A DNA stretch of 64,000 bases from Corynebacterium callunae DSM 20147 (GTDB lineage: Bacteria; Actinomycetota; Actinomycetes; Mycobacteriales; Mycobacteriaceae), in NCBI RefSeq assembly GCF_000344785.1, contig NC_020553.1, positions 1 through 64,000 of the forward strand. Reading direction: 5' to 3'. Below are positions 41,701 through 49,280 of the stretch, piece by piece; within the stretch, counting starts at the first letter, position 1; each line of letters opens with the position of its first letter. The notes under the pieces are model-generated. The model was not told the origin of the DNA. It made no database searches and worked only from the letters and a program-made list of their open reading frames with translations. Both the position numbers and the translations under genes were made by a program.

Positions 41701-42012
41701 TCCCTGGAATTGAATCCCACAGGGTTCATGGTGGAAGAGGGGATGGTGTGTCACCCGAATTCGAAGCCGATTCTGCGTATAGATAGGTCAAATGTTGATG
41801 ATCAGGCCTTGCTGTGGGGTGATGGTGATCCGTTGTCGATGTTTTCCGAGGTGGAATCCTCGGGCGATATTGAGCTTGCTCCCTTAATTGGTGGTCAATC
41901 TAGTACGGTGTCTGGGCCGCAGCATTTCCCTGATGGTTATCAACCAGCAGTATCATCGCCTGATCAGTCACAGCAGTGGCAACGTGATCGGGATAGTGGT
42001 CAAGAATTATAA
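35770..42012 (+). CDS. Giant DNA methyltransferase-SNF2-type helicase (DarB-like antirestriction family)
   Basis: 2080 aa. Order: a short basic start (MARRRKNAISENQLNLFDLL); a Gly/Ser/Arg-rich disordered stretch (about 25-240); an N6-adenine methyltransferase domain with motif I VLEPGCGKGDFI (about 348-359) and a catalytic-loop variant IGNVPFG (about 410); a middle of unknown fold; and an SF2 helicase with Walker A VGAGKTGSM (about 1144), DEAH (about 1306), TGTPITNSISE and motif VI QQREGRIIRQGNQ (about 1640). The coiled C-terminal part has heptad-like stretches. The architecture matches the plasmid/phage proteins related to P1 DarB, which protect incoming DNA from type I restriction. AAGGGTG precedes the ATG. 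Codons 24-241 overlap another open frame. Confidence 0.88.
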   Translation: MARRRKNAISENQLNLFDLLGDVDDSGIGRNEHIQGVQATSASGGDNSTVRGNSGGRTTPEVVLGGRTEESLDEGQSGGAAGLSGDLGDSGPGGSTRGDAGSRRVSRASDTADRAATAGERGSRGDSQDGEVSSGGVGRSGSVVAGTVEDSAQRRREGSGRMAVAGVDHDIRDTRGQSLDSETTSRSSSSMAVPGRDRRYQRPVVSGADDADRGSGDSQQQPQGTAPGEHQQVSPAAESAVSRNTRERIHRNLAVLDTLHEIGDSTDATNGQRDILNQWQSWGALAEVFDSRSDTFATERDRLRDLLSSDEYAAARRTITTAFFTNDDITTAMWGVLEDAGLSAGTVLEPGCGKGDFIRHTPANNHTVGVELDPTTARIASLLHPSAQIRAESFTDTSIADDTFTAAIGNVPFGQSVPWDKVHNTQGLSLHNYMISKSIDLTKPGGYVAVVTSTFTADSTGKNGFGPREALTDRADFITGVRLPSGKNGAFADYAGTEAGTDILIFRVRDQGQQPTERTDRFLETTSITIDDKDIVINGFFADHPDHILGRAHITSARFGQQLRVDRDDSQPLGELIRQRLSTDIIEAKNAGYGLTADTNVAEAVNVSGLVDTAAAESHGVLGTVRYEHTDDGLRFEQLRTDSEQGTQWVEVAPAKKYAQEWADIIDLRDTTTALFTACRDNATDDIAALRARLNEQYDAYIETYGALNRGELKKPRVPSAAQIEKKFAQLETAWRKDNAVFDRPFEGDLPSTVKDDLLDQARQPQGSVQTIRRHLAGALAEDPFLTPLRSIEDYNEDTQVATKGPLFSRNPIRTVVDPDTAESVSDAVTLIHHSDQAITLESLTQLLPDHSEEDVERELNEQQLAFRDPAQPDLWIPAPTYLSGAVRTKLRQAQQAREHDNRFSVNERALQQVQPAPITEGITMNIGATWIPEDIYVDFIADTLHIPEHKRYGIKVAHAADSWHVTVPKWWTGQDEANLKHGVAAANADGQYNFKTTDNRLKNLSHCGVAHRGYSSVVYTGAQAITDAMNSQAPRLNYSQEAREKLGLPGKTSAINAEATRFAGRKATEIAELFPAWAVQDPERLTKLIDAYNDRFNNVIAPVYDGSERPFHGLAAGRTPYSYQRNAVERMVNEEGVLLNHVVGAGKTGSMVMGAMELRRLGLANKPALVVPNHLVDQIAREANQWYPGARVLSGASAQGGGVDKRRMFVSQAATGDWDMVVIPESVFKLMPVSPEIEAEYLSRRIDDLREDLENLRTADGDFKNSIKDIEKVIGRYEHDLAEKTAHIGKDTGLTFDMTGLDYLIVDEAHGYKNLQRSSPAPELSHPGSQKAMDMDMKLEWLRTQKRPGSPVVTFATGTPITNSISEMWVMQHYLRPDLMDEAHVSGVNAWGNNFTQSVTDLDFSAGGQIRERQRIAKYVNVGELARMSAPFMDFVGRDDITAKLPQLDNGKPTVVEFDPGMEVKDFNRDLMWREGKLKTVDPRVDGPLKIIGDGRKATLDPRMAGLDFDPTVGRIKAVTDTVISEWKDNRDNTYVDLRGEPSPNPGGLQIIFCDRGVPSSDPEKFTMYDAIRDELVEKGMDRDRIRFIHEWDHDKLQLFDDCNNGKVDVVIGNTEKLSTGANIQSRAVALHHVDVPWRPADLQQREGRIIRQGNQNDDVRIYNYIAAGTSDGFAWTTVERKAQFIEQLYRANHDLRDMEPLEGQGGEAFAYNKSIATGNMDFVHEMRLNNQVEELESKKTEHESLRKSNEFALQTAKRDVVSLGQRLPKLESFSDAATAWQEAESDQCTWVFGGREFTDRKEATTAMVNQLALVAREHRYDREPTPIGEIGGVPISASFSHEWSSLFISSPAGNHPDPIPENLVRDDLVRRADQEEKLGSTRSGFLTRCESSVGGVLRRIERTREDIVAARETIDRLENSPDAGVFPDQVRLDEAKQELHEVRERLAAFNSSEAEVTARTEHLMRLSDKGRSPGFSLELNPTGFMVEEGMVCHPNSKPILRIDRSNVDDQALLWGDGDPLSMFSEVESSGDIELAPLIGGQSSTVSGPQHFPDGYQPAVSSPDQSQQWQRDRDSGQEL
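35840..36493 (+). CDS. Overlapping gene within the giant helicase frame, 217 aa
   Basis: A second plus-strand frame lies inside the low-complexity 5' part of the giant gene. It has an ideal ribosome site (AGGAG at 35829-35833, 6 nt before the ATG) and ends at TAA 36491-36493, just where the giant protein becomes conserved. The product looks like a real helical protein, rich in Trp, Leu, Glu and Gln (YWEEELKKAWMKANRGEQPG; DLAEWLWPESTTTFAILADN; LPLPWQFLDGIVDTSDPLYQ). The giant frame over the same bases encodes only Gly/Ser/Arg-rich linker. No family is recognised. It may be an accessory subunit of the methyltransferase-helicase. An accidental frame of 217 codons with this composition seems unlikely. 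Confidence 0.68.
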   Translation: MILESDVTSTYKAYKPQAPQEEITALFEEIREVELHRRSYWEEELKKAWMKANRGEQPGFLETLAILDQAAQHAEMQVRGEYLEPLTQQIVQQQLENEEAEETAKTERSHQEALADPDLWWQEPWRIQPSDDAKDLAEWLWPESTTTFAILADNLLTLRQLHDLPLPWQFLDGIVDTSDPLYQELTTQIAAAEIRSNNLKAQRQENISRYRQQQNQQ

Positions 42013-42023
42013 ACGCGCATAAA

Positions 42024-42068
42024 CATGCCCCCACCTGCCGTCTTTAAGGAGAAGCAGGTAGGGGCATG
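42024..42068. terminator. Bidirectional terminator-like inverted repeat
   Basis: Arms CATGCCCCCACCTGC (42024-42038) and GCAGGTaGGGGCATG (42054-42068) with one mismatch or bulge, between the converging giant gene (+) and the type III Res gene (-). It includes the 17-bp repeat also present, inverted, at 34784-34800. Confidence 0.6.
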
Positions 42069-42141
42069 CTATGTATTTAATTAGTGCGCTGGTCATATAC
42101 CTATGGTTTCACCTTGCAATAGGTTTGTGGTGACATCCCAT

Positions 42142-44697
42142 TTAAATTACTGTTTTCTCCGTCACGCTGCTGGCCAACAGATCCGCTAGGGAATCAGCGC
42201 CGGCAATATCCTGCTCATAAGCAATCAAATATCCCCACGATTGATCAAGATAATCAGGATGCCCTGCAAGCAAGCGAATAGCCTTTTCCGCGGCAGCTTT
42301 CTTCACCTGAACAATCTCATCGTCTACGCCCTTCTGGGACTTTCCTTCAATAATCCAATGCGTTCCATCTGTCGCTTTAACCACAAAGTCTGGATAATAA
42401 TCATTCTTCGGGGTGTAGGCGACGACCGCATGTTCATGTGAATATAGGCGTTTCCACCAGAGCACATCTGGGTCAAAGTTCAAAAGTTCCGCCAACTTAT
42501 ACTCACCAGAGAAGGAATCAAAAGATGCAGCATCAAATAGCCCCTTCGTCCAAGGGCCGTAAAAGCTGCGTTCTTTGAAACCACTAGAAGCCTTTGTCGA
42601 CTTTGCGGCTAGATCCAGGAGTGGCAGTACTTTTTCACCAAAATTCAAAGTGAAGCTGTCATTGATAGGAAGTTCGATGGGCAGCACACGCGTTTTTGTC
42701 CGCGTATGACTTGCAGCTTTCTTTACCTCAGCTTGGACAAGTCGGCGCAGCTCATCTGCAGCAGAGAGTTTTGCTTTCTCTGTCCATTGTTCAATTCCAG
42801 TATTCGCTATGAATTGAGGGACAATGCGTCGACTTAGTTGCGCAACATTTGCTGCATCGGCAGACACGCCTCCGGTCGCTAACACACGTCTCGTCAGTTC
42901 GTTAGCGACTTCTCTCTCAGACTGGTGAAAACTCTCAACAGCAACTCGATCAGTATTCTCACCACGGATAGCAGCAGAGCCAGCATCGTTCTCAACAACG
43001 GCTACTCGCGTTCGCTCTAGGTACTCAGAAGTGTTCTTCGTGCGCTTTGCCGCAGCAATAACATCTTCAGTGGTGATGTCAGCAAGTTCAAACGGCTCGG
43101 TAGTTTTCTCCATTACGGTTGAAGGAAATAGAAAAGTTGTGCCTTGGAATTTCTCGTTAATTGACACTTCTACCTGGGTAAAGATGTCATTAGGTGACAC
43201 GATTTCTTCGTTATCTTCTAGACCTCGTGATCCCACGAGGTCGGCAATATTCGAACCTTTCTCCTGAGCTTCCTTCGTTACATCCGCCACTTCAGATGTA
43301 GATGCGGTGCCATCCTCAATACCTGGCGTTGTTGATAACGGTGTGGCCTGGGGATCGACCTTAGTTCCAGGGATTGCTAACACAGTGGAAGCTTGTGGAC
43401 GCTCATCAGATTCAATACCAAATTCGCGGAGAATATCCTCCGATTTAAGTAGGGAAACGAAAGACTTATGAGAGATAATGTCCAACTCATCGATGGCCTC
43501 AACGCCAGTTAGCTGGCCAAACGGCAAGCGAATTCCGCGCCCCATGACCTGCTGAGTAAGCACCTCTGACCCCATAGCTCGCAGGGTACACATCACGGCA
43601 ATGCGTTTGGTATCCCATCCTTCGCGCAACTTGTTAACCGACACAATGATGCGGACAGGGGAATGCTCTTTGTCGAGATAGCGAAGAAAGGCTTGCGTCG
43701 TCGCATCATCATGCTGGTTATCAACCTGTAAGACCGCTAATTCATCTCCCATGAAAGCGGTCGAGCGTAAACGCTCAGCTGTCTCCGTAGCGTGATTAAC
43801 ATCTGCACAAACTACAAATAGAAGAGGTTTCGTCTGCTTTCCTTCTGGATGAGCAGCACGCCAACCAGCATAGGCTTCTTCCTTCAACGCTAACAGACTC
43901 ATGGCATCCTGAAGCTGGCGTTCCTCAGAGTTATAGCCTGATTTACGGTAAACCAGCACCGGTTGTTTAACATATCCATCGCGGATTGCCCTCCACAGTG
44001 GATAGCGGTACACAATGTCATCAGTTTTCGCAGGAGAGGCTGTCAAACCCACTGTAACCTGGGGAAGAAGCTCTTCGAGAGCTGATCGATAAACTTTTGC
44101 GTTACTTCCAAATAGGTGCGCTTCGTCAACGATGACGACAAGATCTTCGAGTCCTCGTAGATGCTCCATGAGAGAGCCGTACTCTTCTTGCCAGCGCCAG
44201 GTCTTGCGGCGCAGAGCTTCCTGACCAGAAGCGACACTCTTGCCCTCGTCTTTAGGAGGGAAAAGCTGCTGGACATTAAAGACGAAAACCATCGAGGAGT
44301 CGTCTGAGGAGAATAAACCTCGTGATGATTCAGCCACAGCAAAACCTTGAGGGTTATCTGGTGTAACGAGAATCGGTGGTTGTGTAAACCCATCAATGTA
44401 GCGTTCGGAACCATGTGAAAGGTCAGAAACTGTCTTGTCTTGAACAACCCTGCCAGGAGTCACGACCATGACGTTGCGTGCTCCCTGGCGGTTGAGATAC
44501 TCAATGAAGGCAGCCAGGATGTATGTTTTTCCCACTCCGGTGGCCAGGTCAAGGGTGAGCATTTCTAATGGTGAGTATTCACCCGAATCCAACCGCTGAA
44601 CGAGGGCTGAAAGTGCTTTTCGGTTTGGTTCGCGCAAATTAAAACGAGCAGCAAGCTCTTCGATCAGGTTCTCGTCATATGTGATGATAAAGCTCAT
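42142..44697 (-). CDS. res: Type III restriction enzyme, Res (helicase-nuclease) subunit
   Basis: 851 aa. An SF2 helicase with Walker A DLATGVGKTYILAAF (about 49-63), motif II VIVDEAHLFG (about 188), and motifs V-VI IIVSVNKLREGWDTKRI and TQQVMGRGIRLPFG. A C-terminal PD-(D/E)xK nuclease includes YYPDFVVKATDGTHWIIEGK (about 765-785). It translocates along DNA between two inversely oriented sites and cuts near one. The start ATG 44697 lies 3 nt after the Mod stop (44700), so mod and res form one operon. Both key domains are intact. Confidence 0.92.
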   Translation of the reverse strand: MSFIITYDENLIEELAARFNLREPNRKALSALVQRLDSGEYSPLEMLTLDLATGVGKTYILAAFIEYLNRQGARNVMVVTPGRVVQDKTVSDLSHGSERYIDGFTQPPILVTPDNPQGFAVAESSRGLFSSDDSSMVFVFNVQQLFPPKDEGKSVASGQEALRRKTWRWQEEYGSLMEHLRGLEDLVVIVDEAHLFGSNAKVYRSALEELLPQVTVGLTASPAKTDDIVYRYPLWRAIRDGYVKQPVLVYRKSGYNSEERQLQDAMSLLALKEEAYAGWRAAHPEGKQTKPLLFVVCADVNHATETAERLRSTAFMGDELAVLQVDNQHDDATTQAFLRYLDKEHSPVRIIVSVNKLREGWDTKRIAVMCTLRAMGSEVLTQQVMGRGIRLPFGQLTGVEAIDELDIISHKSFVSLLKSEDILREFGIESDERPQASTVLAIPGTKVDPQATPLSTTPGIEDGTASTSEVADVTKEAQEKGSNIADLVGSRGLEDNEEIVSPNDIFTQVEVSINEKFQGTTFLFPSTVMEKTTEPFELADITTEDVIAAAKRTKNTSEYLERTRVAVVENDAGSAAIRGENTDRVAVESFHQSEREVANELTRRVLATGGVSADAANVAQLSRRIVPQFIANTGIEQWTEKAKLSAADELRRLVQAEVKKAASHTRTKTRVLPIELPINDSFTLNFGEKVLPLLDLAAKSTKASSGFKERSFYGPWTKGLFDAASFDSFSGEYKLAELLNFDPDVLWWKRLYSHEHAVVAYTPKNDYYPDFVVKATDGTHWIIEGKSQKGVDDEIVQVKKAAAEKAIRLLAGHPDYLDQSWGYLIAYEQDIAGADSLADLLASSVTEKTVI

Positions 44698-44699
44698 GA

Positions 44700-46547
44700 C
44701 TATTTCACCTCCTGGTTCTTTGAATAAGTGAACAAGTCGTGGGGAATGCTGACAACACGAGATCCATTTTTAAATGAACGAACGTGATGGCGAGTTTCTT
44801 CGTTGATAATGGTGGCGGCAAGGACTAAACAATGGCCTCGAGGAAGATGACTCATGAGATCATCAACCTTTTCATTGTCGAGCACTCCTTCAATAACCAC
44901 TAGGTGCTGAATACCTACCTGACCATGGAAATGCCGGTCATTAGGTGTGAGGTAGAACCGCAGTTGCGCTGCAACTGAGTCGATAAGAGTCTGACCAGTG
45001 GCATGTTCAGTGAGCGTGACCAGATCAAGTTCTTCGTTGTAGTCAAAGCAGGCTGGCGACAACTTGGCCACAGTAAACCCACCTCCACCACGCCAATTAA
45101 TTGTGTTCGGTGTCTTTTTAGTCTTAGCCAAGGCTTTGAGAGCTTTGACTGTTGCATCCTTTTTAAAGGATTCATCACCAGCAATAATCTTGTTCAGCAG
45201 CGAAGTAAACCTCTGCGCATCATCTGGAGTTATACCGTCAGGTAGACCATCAGTAGTGTTATCAATTCGTTCGCCAGAGGAAGCAGAGATTCCACCCATA
45301 TCTTCGCCATTGACGACTTTTTCTAGGCGTGGCTGAGTGAAAGTCGTAAAGGTCTCTTCAATGAGTTCACAGGTAACCCATTTGCGACCCATCTTTTGAG
45401 CAACAGCCGCAGTAGTTGCCGATCCTGCAAACACGTCAAGCACAATGTCTCCAGGATTAGTTGCAATATGAATCACTCGTTCAAGGAGACGCTCTGGTTT
45501 TGGTGTTGCAAAAGGCTCAATAGCTGGGAAAAGTGTCTTAATTTCTTTCTTTCCATCTTGATTGTGGCCCACCTCTTGATAAGTCCACCAGGTCTCAGGT
45601 ACGCGGCCATCCATTACTTCTGAGCGGAAACGTTTATAAGCAGGCTTACCAGTACCCTTTGGGCCAAACCACACGCGGTTATCTGCTAAAAGTTCTTTAT
45701 AGCGTGCCTCAGTAAATCTCCAGCAACTACCACTTGGTGGATCGAATCTTAAACCTGCAGGAGTCTCGAGGGTATAACGTTGGTTCTCTCGAGGGTTCTG
45801 CACCGGATCAAACTGTGCTGTGAAGTCACCGGCTTTCCATGCTCCACGTGGATCGTTATCAGGGTTTGAGTATGAAGCGTCCTGTGCAGCACTTCTTGGC
45901 AGGAAGTTCCTTACTTTTTTAAAAGCAGAGTAATTCTTCGCGTATACAAGGATAGAGTCATCAGTTTGTGTGAACACCGAGCGGTTATCTGGACCGTACT
46001 GTTTCTGCCAGGCAATTTTAGCTACAAAGTTATTTGATCCAAATATCTCATCCAGCACCATTTGCATGCGGTGCATCTCAAACTCATCTAGGTGAACCCA
46101 AATGGAGCCTTCGTCGCTGAGAAGCTTGTGTAAATGAATAAGTCTGTCGCGCATCATGGTGAGCCAAACAGAGTGCTCAAGATTGTCCTCATAATTAGCG
46201 AAAGTTTGCGCAGTATTGAAGGGCGGATCGATATAAACACATTTGACCTTGCCAACATATTTATCGACCAGTTCAGGAACTCGAGTTAAAGTCTCTAATA
46301 CGTCGCCTGACTCACCCAAAATCAGCAAGTTATCGCTTTGTGGCTCCAGATCAGCTCGTTCGCTGTAGGTAGATTCAGCACCCTTCGGCAGTTGCGTCCC
46401 CGTAATAGCATCTGTCTTGATCAACGTATGGGTTTCGCAATAGCGAGGATCATTAGGGCTAACCCAGGTGTATCCGTAACGTCCTTGCTCAGTAGGAATT
46501 AAAGCCTTGTCTTTGTTAAACCAAGTCAGTTCCAAGCGCTGCTTCAT
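44700..46547 (-). CDS. mod: Type III DNA methyltransferase, Mod subunit
   Basis: 615 aa. Beta-class N6-adenine methyltransferase order: catalytic motif IV KCVYIDPPFNTAQTFANYED (DPPF at about 107), then the target-recognition region (about 180-340, highly variable in the family), and the AdoMet-binding motif I DIVLDVFAGSATTAAVA (about 366-382). It sets sequence specificity for the restriction complex and methylates host sites on one strand. The upstream region is AT-rich with no clear regulator. The gene starts at ATG 46547 and is transcribed away from the second replicase gene's end. Confidence 0.92.
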   Translation of the reverse strand: MKQRLELTWFNKDKALIPTEQGRYGYTWVSPNDPRYCETHTLIKTDAITGTQLPKGAESTYSERADLEPQSDNLLILGESGDVLETLTRVPELVDKYVGKVKCVYIDPPFNTAQTFANYEDNLEHSVWLTMMRDRLIHLHKLLSDEGSIWVHLDEFEMHRMQMVLDEIFGSNNFVAKIAWQKQYGPDNRSVFTQTDDSILVYAKNYSAFKKVRNFLPRSAAQDASYSNPDNDPRGAWKAGDFTAQFDPVQNPRENQRYTLETPAGLRFDPPSGSCWRFTEARYKELLADNRVWFGPKGTGKPAYKRFRSEVMDGRVPETWWTYQEVGHNQDGKKEIKTLFPAIEPFATPKPERLLERVIHIATNPGDIVLDVFAGSATTAAVAQKMGRKWVTCELIEETFTTFTQPRLEKVVNGEDMGGISASSGERIDNTTDGLPDGITPDDAQRFTSLLNKIIAGDESFKKDATVKALKALAKTKKTPNTINWRGGGGFTVAKLSPACFDYNEELDLVTLTEHATGQTLIDSVAAQLRFYLTPNDRHFHGQVGIQHLVVIEGVLDNEKVDDLMSHLPRGHCLVLAATIINEETRHHVRSFKNGSRVVSIPHDLFTYSKNQEVK

Positions 46548-46746
46548 ATTATCCTTTGCATCCCTGAAATCTGGAAGATCAAGGAAACTTCAATTATCGA
46601 ACAATCTATTTTACGAACAGCTTACTTTTGAAGCAGTTCCAAGGCTTCATTCACGTCAAGAAATTAAAACTAAAAAGATGACCACTTCCAAAAGCCAAAT
46701 CAATTCCTGCTTTGTTTACGAAAATGAATCACTTTGAAAACAAAAA

Positions 46747-46772
46747 GTTCCCCTGCCTACCGGCAGGGGAAC
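46747..46772 (-). terminator. Terminator of the second replicase gene
   Basis: Perfect 11-bp stem GTTCCCCTGCC (46747-46757) / GGCAGGGGAAC (46762-46772). On the minus strand it is followed by TTTTTG. It stands about 27 bp after the replicase stop at 46799. The rest of 46548-46798 shows only AT-rich sequence, presumably the mod promoter. Confidence 0.85.
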
Positions 46773-46798
46773 CGTATATTGCTTATGGTGTGAGACCC

Positions 46799-48250
46799 CT
46801 AATCCGTTGGAAGCTCTCCAGCTTTTTTTAAAGTGGCCATATGCCGGGCAACCGTCGCTCGGGATAGACCGGTCTCTTTCTGAATTTCTTTCCACGAAGG
46901 CAGCCGATCTGTTTCAATCCAAAAGGTCGTAACGAATTGACCAACCTTCTGGCGGTTGCTTAGTCCCTGAATTCTCTTACGTTTATGAGTCTTTGAGAGA
47001 GTCTCGCGTCGCTTCTGCGCATACTCTCCGTTGGGATCTTTTTCCCACCGCTCCGCGGCTTTCTTCCCACCTCTGCGTCCCATGGTCGCTAGGGCTTTAC
47101 GCTCCGTCGCAGTTGCCTGCTTCCCACCCGATGCACTGACATACCCGTGAGTTTTAGCCTGCGTGACATAGCCACGCACACGCCTGGCCATGGTTTGACG
47201 ATCCCGCATCGGCGGCAACTCAAGTTTGCGCCCATCAGCACCAATCTCCTGAGCGATGGCATAAGCCTGCTCGTAAGCATCAATGATCGCAGCATCGGTC
47301 ATACGCTGACCTGATTGCCGCAGACGATGGGCAATTTTCAGTGCGTGGCGAAACGCTGTCTCATCGCGTGCAGCTCTCCCCTCGCGAATCCACAGCACCC
47401 GCACACCCTGGGTCAGTTCAGGATCATACTGATCAAGCTCGCCAGCAAGCTCTGATTCCACGTCTTGAGAAAGCGCTTTAAAGCGTTGTGCTTCCTCACG
47501 TCGTGTTTTCACCGCTGTGATCAGTTCGCGGCCACTAGAAAACTGCTGTCGTGGCTTGGTGTATTGCTCCTGGCCAGTCATCGTGCGGAGTTCTTTGAGG
47601 AAATCGCCGACGCGGCGGATGTGGTGGTGTTGGCGATACCAGCGGTACGCCGTGGGCGAATCACCTGTGTAAAAAGGTGATCGGCTAAACCTGTGAGCGA
47701 AGTGACTATCATGACCTAACCATTGTCCCAGAGTATGGGTAGCTGCCGCTAGCAAAGCCATGTGACGCGATTGTCCTGACACGTCCGCGTAGATTGGATC
47801 AATTAACCATAGTGCTTGGCATTTGCCGTTGACTGGGTTAATTCCCACCCATGCTGGCCCCATATTATGGGCGATGAGCTGGGAAAACTTAGCCTTCACC
47901 TCGTCATTGAGGTTAACTGGGTGTCCACCTGCAGTGCCGGGAACATCGATGTCAATGACCATCACAGCGGCATATTGCTTGTTGGTCAGCTGAACGTACT
48001 CGCATTTGCCCAAGGTGTCTGAGTTAATGCGGTACATGCGTGGGGCGCGGGTGCCGTCTTTGGTGGTGAGATAGGCACTAGCGAAGTCGCGGCTTTTACT
48101 GCCGTGGAGAACCTGGCGGTCTAAGTGAGCGAGCAGCGCATCGCGGTCGGTGTAGCCGGCAGGCGTGTCGTCGAGGTCACCTGTAAATAGGGTGACATCG
48201 GTGTGTCTGGTTGTGCCAGCCACATAGTGATTGGGTAGACTCATGATCAA
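46799..48250 (-). CDS. Plasmid replicase, pBL1/ColE2-type RepA
   Basis: 483 aa. The N-terminal primase-replicase domain (pfam Replicase type) shows KQYAAVMVIDIDVPGTAGGH, NMGPAWVGINPVNGKCQALW and LIDPIYADVSGQSRHMALLA. HFAHRFSRSPFYTGDSP and a PriCT-like middle follow. The C-terminus has a winged HTH (WKEIQKETGLSRATVARHM). This family initiates theta replication by priming at its own origin and is found in corynebacterial plasmids related to pBL1. The start is TTG 48250 by spacing to GGGAG, or ATG 48244. It is unrelated to the RepA at 33551, so the molecule carries two replicons. Confidence 0.86.
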   Translation of the reverse strand: MIMSLPNHYVAGTTRHTDVTLFTGDLDDTPAGYTDRDALLAHLDRQVLHGSKSRDFASAYLTTKDGTRAPRMYRINSDTLGKCEYVQLTNKQYAAVMVIDIDVPGTAGGHPVNLNDEVKAKFSQLIAHNMGPAWVGINPVNGKCQALWLIDPIYADVSGQSRHMALLAAATHTLGQWLGHDSHFAHRFSRSPFYTGDSPTAYRWYRQHHHIRRVGDFLKELRTMTGQEQYTKPRQQFSSGRELITAVKTRREEAQRFKALSQDVESELAGELDQYDPELTQGVRVLWIREGRAARDETAFRHALKIAHRLRQSGQRMTDAAIIDAYEQAYAIAQEIGADGRKLELPPMRDRQTMARRVRGYVTQAKTHGYVSASGGKQATATERKALATMGRRGGKKAAERWEKDPNGEYAQKRRETLSKTHKRKRIQGLSNRQKVGQFVTTFWIETDRLPSWKEIQKETGLSRATVARHMATLKKAGELPTD

Positions 48251-48784
48251 GCTTTCTCCCGGTGGCGACCGGGGGATAAGCAGAGAACTCGTCAGGCTGC
48301 AACCTGGCGGGTTTTCGCATTTTATGAAGGATTTTGTTCAGCCTAAACCACAATCATGGTGTTTGTGACTCTCCCACACGTGGTATCGGTAAAAAATTTG
48401 CCCACAATCACCTTTTATATACAGATATATATGCATCTTGGGATAAATAAAACAAGCTTTTGGGCGCTTTCGACAATGGAGACTGCTCTTGGTTGTTAGA
48501 AGTGACCAATTTCTGTCTTTTCTTAGACTTATTTTTCGGTGAGCACTTTTATGCTCGCGCAGAAATCAAAGAATCACGTACACCCCACCGTCATGAGGAC
48601 GATGGGGTGTTTTATGCCTCAGCAGGACATACTGACTGAAAATCTCTTCAATACAAGGGCCCGATTCCTTGGTTTTAAGGAAATGTAGACATGTTGACAG
48701 GTTGTAAAGGCGTGATTTCCCCCCGTAATGAGCGCTAGGATTGGTGCCAAAATAATTATAGATACATATACAAGGGGTAAAAGC
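48251..48784. other. Leader/origin-like region upstream of the second replicase
   Basis: About 530 bp with no convincing gene. Plus-strand hairpins with T-rich tails occur at 48290-48313 (CGTCAGG/CCTGGCG then gtttt) and 48580-48610 (ACACCCCACCGTC/GACGATGGGGTGT then ttt). The first, pointing against the replicase gene at its 5' end, is where the terminator of a counter-transcribed copy-control RNA would sit. AT-rich stretches (48400-48450) could be promoter or origin. No iterons were seen. Confidence 0.4.
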
Positions 48785-49279
48785 GTGAGATTAGATCGTC
48801 GGCGGCTGCGTTGTGTTCGCCGGTGTGCAAAGGATTTTGCAGATCGCTGCGAGAGGGCAGATGCCCACACACTAGATGAGCTGACGACGGTGGCTGGAAA
48901 GTGCGCTGGATTGCAATCATTAACTTTACAAATCGACAATCTCTCGCCAGGTGTGTTGGGATTAACAGAAATAGTCGATTGTTCAGGCGTTATTACGATT
49001 TCATCGCATTGCGCTACGATCCAAGCCACGCTATTCCATGAGATTGGGCATCTTCTTTTAGGTCATAGCCATGTCGATTTCGACTTGGCATTATCAGTGC
49101 TTAATGACGTGGTCGCACCCCCTGGATTTGAGCACACCTTCGAGTTGCTTACCCCAGAATATGATCCCCATGAAGTCGCTACTGCCGAAGCCGAAGCCGA
49201 GCACTTTGCAGTAGAAGTGGGCTATTTGCTGGACGCTCCGCCTGGTGTGATCCGCGAATTCGCCTACGGATTGGGCTGA
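48785..49279 (+). CDS. ImmA/IrrE-family metallopeptidase-like protein
   Basis: 164 aa from GTG 48785. The zinc motif is FHEIGHLLLGHSH (HExxH), and downstream acidic residues EAEAEHFAVEVGYLL fit the third ligand helix. The N-terminus is basic and helical. GTG 48785 has AAGGGG 7 nt upstream, whereas ATG 48728 has no ribosome site. ImmA/IrrE proteases cut or control XRE repressors; two XRE genes are encoded nearby (50849-51707). The stop is 1 nt before the next gene. The three-gene order peptidase - DUF6545-like membrane protein - PAP2-like protein recurs in actinobacteria. Confidence 0.85.
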   Translation: MRLDRRRLRCVRRCAKDFADRCERADAHTLDELTTVAGKCAGLQSLTLQIDNLSPGVLGLTEIVDCSGVITISSHCATIQATLFHEIGHLLLGHSHVDFDLALSVLNDVVAPPGFEHTFELLTPEYDPHEVATAEAEAEHFAVEVGYLLDAPPGVIREFAYGLG

Positions 49280-49280
49280 T

